Origin: Lytechinus pictus
Lineage: Eukaryota; Echinodermata; Echinoidea; Temnopleuroida; Toxopneustidae
Assembly: GCF_037042905.1 (NCBI RefSeq)
Contig: NW_026974140.1
Span: 15,922,001-15,986,000 of the forward strand
Length of the DNA: 64,000 nt
Reading direction: 5' to 3'
In this document: positions 60,201 to 64,000 of the stretch, piece after piece
How the letters are laid out: the number at the start of each line of letters is the position of its first letter
Numbering within the stretch: the stretch's first letter is position 1
The notes under the pieces: generated by a model
What the model was told of the DNA's origin: nothing
What the model saw: only the letters and a program-made list of their open reading frames with translations
Database searches by the model: none
Program-made: the position numbers and the translations under genes

Positions 60201-63137
60201 CCTATTCTGTATTCTCTGTATTTGAGCCATGTGGAGTAGACTTCAGGATGAAATCTAGTATTGTTCCCACCCCACCCCTCCCTAATTGAAGATTGGTTTA
60301 AGGACTTACACAATATATTGCTTGTGTCCTAATTTACTAATTTAAAAGATAGGGATTACTCACTTTGAAACTAGTAATATCAACTGTAACTACCATCTTA
60401 CATGTATATGTCCTTTTTTTACCTGATAAGAACTGAACAGTTTAATTATCTAATTTTGACACATTTAGGTATTATAAGAGTCATTTTTTTTACCTCCATC
60501 CTTGCTGTGTTTTTTTAAGCTTATAATGCACATTATGGTTTTGGATTCCATAAATAATTTTTTAAATGAAAACTTGTATGTAGCTTGTAAATGATAGATT
60601 TATTGTTATTTTTGTTTTTAGATTGTAACCTCAATGGAGTCGGAAGTATTGGGACTTCTCATTGTCTCATTCTTTACTGGATTGAATGTAAGTATTATTT
60701 CATCTATATATAAAAAAGTGTCCTCATAACAAAAAGAAATGATTTGTATAGTGTATTTAGGATTTAAAATCAATTGTTGTATGGATAAGTTAAATGTAAT
60801 AATACAATTTTTGATAGTTACTATCCAGAAGCAGGTAGATATTATGCCTATTGTATTCCAGGCATGGTATGTTGACTAATCATTTTATTAAAATTAATTT
60901 CTGTCATGATGACTGATTTTGATGCAATCTTTAATTTCATAAAACAAATTTGATGAGATGACTACAAGATCTCAAATCCCATGTAAAGGTGTAAAAATGA
61001 TGAAAGACATTGAGGACCCTATGAAACTAAACCCTAAAAATACAACATGACTATGCAAATTTTCAACCTATTATGTACATGTATCCAAGAAAATAAGATC
61101 AACCCTTTGTTTTGAGCTCATTGGCTGTATACACACATAATAATTATATACTGTTAACCTTTAGTGTTAAAGGGGCATCTCGCCTGAAATTAATGTGATT
61201 TGAACTGATGAAGTCAAATGAGAAAGATTAAAAATCAGAGAATATAATGACTGAAATGCAAAAGCATAAACCTATCTTAATCATTTCATTAGAAATCTAT
61301 AATTGAATCACATTTTTTCCATACTGCCTCTTATCTTGACTACATGTAGGATTTTTTTTTTCATTGGTCTCACTCTCACAATGTGAACTTGATATAAACC
61401 ATTCTTATATACCTGTATATTTATATTTTTTGTTCCAGCTTTACTGTGTGTTATGTGTTACATCACTGTATCGGGAATTCAAGGAGGGTCGGTATGGAAT
61501 GAGAGCTATCTACCGGGCCCAGGGAGGCAGAGTAAGTAAACGATTAATCCTCTTCTAAATACTGAATGATGAATTCTTAAAACGGTCCCCCAAAGTTCAT
61601 GAAGCTACACCTTCCCTCAAGGAAACTGGACTGAATAAGTAGCCTAGAGTCTCTAATTGGGACTTGTGCCCAGAAGGACTCAGTAATTGAAAATTTGGAT
61701 CAACAAATTGTAGTTGTGCTAGTCTTGTCCCAACACCCACTTGTCGATTAAAGTTTCAATCGGGGTCTCTGCCATACAGACTAGGGTACCCCCATGTGGA
61801 GATCAAGTTGTTTTGACTAGCAAATTAAGAATTGATGAGGAGGCGCGATAGCTCAGTCGGTAGAGCGGGGGACTCGTATTCCGGTGACCCGGGTTCGATT
61901 CCCACTTGGTGCGCTAGTGCCCTTTGGTAAGGCATTAATCCTCAATACCAGGTCCTTCGGAGGGGACCTTAAGCCGTCGGTCCTCTGGTTGCTTGCTTAC
62001 AAGCATTCATGCTTTCTTAGCAATCAGGTAAAAAAAAAAAATAAAAAAAAACAAGAAGTGCTGTACATGTACAGTAGAAATTCCATTTAGTTTGGATGAT
62101 GCATAATAAAGTTACACGTTTTGAAGTTTGTATTGTTTAAAAGATGATTCAGATTTTAGGCTTTAATTCAGAAATGAAAGAATACAGATTGTAAATAATG
62201 CATTGATTACTAGATTAAATCTATTGATTTATGTAAAAATTATTTCCATGTCTTATTTCATTTATCATCAATCTTGCAACATCTTCAGAGGACATGTTAC
62301 TATGTGTTATAAATTGTATTATGGCCTCAAGGGAAAAGGGGCTGAGGAGAAAAAAAATTGTGATTGTAATTAAATACATGAAAAATGGGGGAATTATCCA
62401 TATCACTTCCCAATTTTAGATTTTTAAAACAGCCATAATATTCTTATTCCTTGTCTGATTTCTTCAAACTTTCATTTTCCTATATCTTTTCTTTTTTTAC
62501 TTCCATGTATTTACTTTATTATCAAGACTGGATTTCCCTTTAAAATGCAACCATGTAAACTTATTTCATGATTGATAATTACCTGCAAATATGTTCAGTC
62601 AATGATCAGAAGGTAGACTAGCTTCTGTATTTTCATCATCTTTACACACATTTATGTACACACATATTTTAACTTTTTAACATTTCAATTGGTTTAGAAT
62701 AAATGATGTGTTGAGAAAAAAAAACAGTTATAGTTATGGGAATTCTCACTGAGGTATTCTTTACATCACAAAGTATTTGAATTAAATATTAAAAAAATCA
62801 GTACAGTCTATGTATAAGTCCACACCAAAGAAGGGATGAATTGGTCACCAGCTTACATGCTAGTGTTTTATTGTATAATATTTTCCAACTTTCCCCACAG
62901 CTTTCTAACACTGACAACCCGATTGAGAAAGTGGATGACATCAATAACTTTGAGAATGCCAACTTCATTCCTCAGTACCCTGGTCCACCTGCCCCTAGTG
63001 ATAACAGTGTCACCCCTCCACCACCTGTACCTGATCCCGTACCCTACTCTGCTCCCATGATGGGGGCACCTCCTCCTTATCAACCTCCTGCATACCCTGC
63101 TGAGAACTACCCAAAGACAGATGTCCAGACCGCTTGA
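48129..63137 (+). CDS. LAPTM4/DUF4728-like tetraspan membrane protein, copy 2 (7 exons)
   Basis: Joining 48129-48200, 54289-54352, 55033-55148, 59463-59552, 60622-60687, 61439-61531 and 62901-63137 gives 738 nt, 245 residues plus stop. All introns are GT-AG with phases 0,1,0,0,0,0, identical to copy 1. Features: CCCF (residues 7-10), four hydrophobic spans (about 16-36, 57-81, 88-114, 119-147), 'CVTSLYREFKEGRY' just after span 4, then a proline-rich cytosolic tail with PPPY (224-227) and PPAY (229-232). LAPTM4 and LAPTM5 recruit NEDD4-family ubiquitin ligases through such PY motifs for sorting to late endosomes and lysosomes, so the same is inferred here. The 'LY..L..tSLYrE' block also resembles DUF4728 proteins, so the exact family is open. 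A GC-rich promoter precedes the start. No AATAAA is seen before the window ends, so the 3' UTR may run past it. Confidence 0.78.
49520..49986 (-). pseudogene. Non-LTR reverse transcriptase C-terminal fragment
   Basis: Minus strand: LFDWMILPILTYGCEVHVWG, then QVEIFHRKFFRTILRVNK, RYGVTGRSTLLSHIS and FWLRIV, continuing past a stop with 'NIEGILQKAGFGNIFLSQ'. This is the region after the RT thumb in CR1/RTE/Jockey-like elements ('vlPilLYGsEvWG..iEkvh.kFcK.iL.v.k.tp'). It is disrupted by stops, so it is a remnant, lying in intron 1 of the second LAPTM-like gene. Confidence 0.75.
50092..50284. mobile_element. 193-bp MITE with TTAA flanks, AGGTCAAGTCCACCCC ends
   Basis: AGGTCAAGTCCACCCC at the left faces GGGGTGGACTTGTCCT at the right, and TTAA flanks both (50088-50091, 50285-50288), the target choice of piggyBac-type transposases. 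The interior carries 'gctgaaaatttcatcaaaat', which is shared with other families in the window. Confidence 0.75.
50289..50759. mobile_element. MITE related to 7917-8751, abutting the previous element
   Basis: Starts directly after the shared TTAA with AGAGATGGTCCGGGCTGAAAG. The subterminal inversion 'gtcatgaacattcattagg..gatgtcacatccccactt' (50432-50480) against its complement (50678-50722) is clear. The right end is truncated near 50759, where a different sequence begins. Confidence 0.6.
50860..51231. mobile_element. 372-bp MITE with GGGAAGTTCACCCTGA ends
   Basis: GGGAAGTTCACCCTGA at 50860 faces TCAGGGTGAACTTCCCC ending near 51231. A TTAA lies 3 bp outside the left end; the right flank is TTTTTT, so the target site is unresolved. 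The interior is AT-rich with no coding potential. Confidence 0.6.
51500..53309. mobile_element. 1.8-kb hAT-like element, exact 8-bp TSD
   Basis: It starts CAGGGTTGGCACGTTTTAAA and ends ..TTATTACAACCCTG. CTGTTGAT flanks both ends exactly (51492-51499 and 53310-53317). Both subterminal regions are runs of ACGTTTTAAAAC-type motifs in inverted orientation, suggesting transposase-binding repeats. The frame at 51814-52023 shows no hAT dimerisation or zinc-finger motif, so it appears to be an internally deleted derivative. It lies in intron 1 of the second LAPTM-like gene. Confidence 0.78.
52043..52425. mobile_element. 383-bp TTAA-type MITE nested in the hAT-like element
   Basis: The left flank is TTAA (52039-52042) followed by AGGACCAGGCTCGACCC. 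The right end is GGGGTGGACTTGACCT followed by TCAA, a one-base-decayed TTAA. The right end matches the family of 50092-50284. The centre includes a GC-rich piece (cggccgcgcgacccgccg). Confidence 0.65.
54289..54352 (+). CDS. Copy 2 exon 2
   Basis: Acceptor TTTTTACAG, donor GTAAGT, 64 nt, phase 1 exit as in copy 1. Encodes IQSALALGISSFKIHMY.. completing span 1. Confidence 0.75.
55033..55148 (+). CDS. Copy 2 exon 3
   Basis: Acceptor CTATTTCAG, donor GTAAGT. The split codon gives Val46. Encodes HEMPEKERALF and span 2 (VGFFSLLFFFSIILLYG). Confidence 0.8.
55408..55804. mobile_element. 397-bp MITE with repeated AATCTCGAGATT
   Basis: The left end GGTGATGCTGCACCAGCC(TAAGTTT) faces the right end (AAACTC)AGGCTGTTGCAGACGGCCC. 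The palindrome AATCTCGAGATT or one-base variants occurs four times inside. TGAGAGTTCATAGTA (15 bp) lies on both sides (55393-55407 and 55808-55822) plus a further partial copy, longer than usual target duplications. It lies in intron 3 of copy 2. Confidence 0.6.
55830..58900. other. Intron 3 of copy 2, no further feature
   Basis: AT-rich intronic DNA with many ACATGTA motifs. Poly-G (57577-57588) and poly-C (57900-57918) runs probably mark further degraded MITE ends, but matching partners were not found. Confidence 0.5.
58925..59385. repeat. Interspersed repeat rich in TTGGTCTA / TAGACCAA
   Basis: TTTGGTCTA, TTAGTCTA or AGTCTAAT recurs about every 20-25 bp from 58928 to 59050. The inverse motifs (tagaccaag, cgagaccaaatg) occur from 59300 to 59385, so the whole is a loose inverted repeat. 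A separate element is inserted at 59102-59264. It lies just upstream of exon 4 of copy 2. Confidence 0.65.
59102..59264. mobile_element. 163-bp palindromic MITE, 8-bp TSD
   Basis: Long arms 'gggggcagtcaaatgtattg..acatgcgtgacc' and 'ggtcacgcatgtg..tatttgactgcccc' are inverted around a short centre, with poly-G/poly-C ends. GTCTAGAT flanks both sides (59094-59101, 59265-59272). The TTGGTCTA repeat continues on either side, showing that it inserted into that older repeat. Confidence 0.75.
59463..59552 (+). CDS. Copy 2 exon 4
   Basis: Acceptor ACCGACAG, donor GTAAGT, 90 nt. Encodes NKRFLFLPYIVCMTVLIIL.., membrane span 3. Confidence 0.82.
60622..60687 (+). CDS. Copy 2 exon 5
   Basis: Acceptor TTGTTTTTAG, donor GTAAGT, 66 nt, the same length as copy 1 exon 5. 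Encodes IVTSMESEVLGLLIVSFF.., the start of span 4. Confidence 0.8.
61439..61531 (+). CDS. Copy 2 exon 6
   Basis: Acceptor TTGTTCCAG, donor GTAAGT. Encodes the end of span 4 and a basic juxtamembrane segment (YREFKEGRYGMRAIYRAQGG). Confidence 0.82.
61842..62051 (+). mobile_element. tRNA-derived SINE in intron 6 of copy 2
   Basis: A box TAGCTCAGTCGGTAGAG (61849-61865) and B box GGTTCGATTCC (61892-61902) head the element. A body with 'ccttcggaggggacctta' and an A-rich tail (62030-62051) follow. The acceptor stem (GGCGCGA against TGGTGCG) pairs poorly, so it is a SINE head and not a tRNA gene. It differs from the SINE at 19073 in head, body and tail. Confidence 0.78.
62901..63137 (+). CDS. Copy 2 exon 7 (terminal, PY motifs)
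   Basis: Acceptor TTCCCCACAG. 78 codons plus TGA encode an acidic linker (NPIEKVDDINNFENANF) followed by a proline-rich tail with PPPY and PPAY. No equivalent was found at the end of copy 1. Confidence 0.85.
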   Translation, partial: LSNTDNPIEKVDDINNFENANFIPQYPGPPAPSDNSVTPPPPVPDPVPYSAPMMGAPPPYQPPAYPAENYPKTDVQTA

Positions 63138-64000
63138 CCGCTTGTCCTGGGTGAAACTCCACGATGATGATGCTGGTTTGTAGAAGATGATTATTGCACT
63201 TTGCAGCAGAAGAAAGGTGTTCTACTGTATTATGCACCTTCTTGTGAATGTTGTTACATCTTGCCAATTCGTATTGACTTTTGTCTTTTTTTTGGGGGGG
63301 GGGGTTAGGGGGGCTCCCTAATATTTCTTTATTTCACATAGACAACAAGGAAGATAATGCTATTCAAAGTTTGATGTGTGGCAGGCAAAGTTTTGAAAAA
63401 TAAGTGGCTATAACAAGCTGCGTAGATGATTCTTCCTTCAACCACCTGCCTTCTCGATCAACAGGGTTATCATTGCTAACTTGCAGAATTATGACATGAA
63501 AGTGAAACAGTGTCAGTGAGATACTGCCATTTAACCTCTTAAATCAGTTGTCTTTGTAGAGCTATTTCTAATATTTAAAAAAATCTGTTTACGGGTCATG
63601 TGATCAAAATAATTTATGTCATGTAATTAAATCATGCCAATATATCAACTCATACTACGGTTTCATGATGGGATACATGTACAAGAATAGATAATGTAAT
63701 GTTAATCAAATATATTTTTACAAAATTATAAAAGGAGAAATTATTGTGCTTATGATTGATAGTATTCTGCATGTGTATATATTGCCTGTTTGTGACCAAC
63801 TCTAAAAATGTATGCCTGTGCACATAATGATGTGTACTGATAGTAGAACCTGTGATTAATGCAAGGTTTATGTGTTATTCACTTTGTTTTGCCTCTGCCA
63901 TCACTTTTTATTGCAATGGTCTTGAATGCTTAAATACAAAAGAAATAGTGAGTGGATGGCGTCACCAGTTGCTTTGTTGTAGTGTAATGATTATACGAAA
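63138..64000 (+). other. 3' untranslated region and downstream of copy 2
   Basis: AT-rich sequence after the stop with a T/G run at 63283-63302. No canonical AATAAA occurs; AATAAG at 63399 is a weak alternative. The transcript may extend beyond the window. Confidence 0.4.

Noticed and set aside
61849..61902. tRNA-like sequence with good A and B boxes
   Set aside because: The acceptor stem is mismatched and the element continues into a SINE body and A-rich tail.

Overview
The window is AT-rich animal genomic DNA with spliced genes, long introns and dense small transposons. It is most likely from a sea urchin (Lytechinus/Strongylocentrotus-like): it carries a lengsin-like class-I glutamine synthetase of the type known from sea urchins, GC-rich 'GCGAGCGCGAAGCGCGAGC' satellite-like monomers, tRNA-derived SINEs and many short terminal-inverted-repeat elements. 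The species call is inference from family resemblance.

Four protein genes can be supported. (1) 5536-5819, minus: first coding exon of a SLAIN-family microtubule plus-end protein. Its promoter lies at about 5820-5970 and the rest of the gene runs toward and past the left edge. (2) 26423-27769, plus: an uninterrupted 448-codon lengsin-like glutamine synthetase, preceded by a splice acceptor, so a non-coding 5' exon lies upstream (possible candidate at 10427-10489). (3) 37012-44818 and (4) 48129-63137, plus: two head-to-tail tetraspan membrane genes of the LAPTM4/DUF4728 type. I assembled each from seven exons with identical intron phases, so they are a tandem duplicate pair. The second has a proline-rich tail with two PPxY motifs; the first has a short acidic/serine tail without them.

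The remaining DNA is mostly mobile-element debris. Layout: 0.9-3.7 kb, old repeats and a perfect 139-bp palindrome; 6-9.7 kb, nested elements around a GC-core array; 14.1-15.3 kb, a hAT-like element inside another, both with exact 8-bp target duplications; 19.9-21.9 kb, a 2-kb element filled with the GC-core array; 25.6-26.2 kb, four palindromic MITEs just upstream of the glutamine synthetase exon; 30.2-30.5 kb, a large (GAAA)n tract; 37-39 kb, intronic duplications and a non-LTR reverse-transcriptase tail; 42.3-43.3 kb, a TA-flanked element; 46.7-47.4 kb, an RNase H remnant between the paralogs; 49.5-53.3 kb, an RT fragment, TTAA-flanked MITEs and a 1.8-kb hAT-like element; two tRNA-derived SINEs at 19.1 and 61.8 kb.

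No rRNA, intact tRNA, CRISPR array, intact transposase or viral gene was recognised. Gene calls rest on reading frames, splice signals and remembered family motifs; no database search was run.
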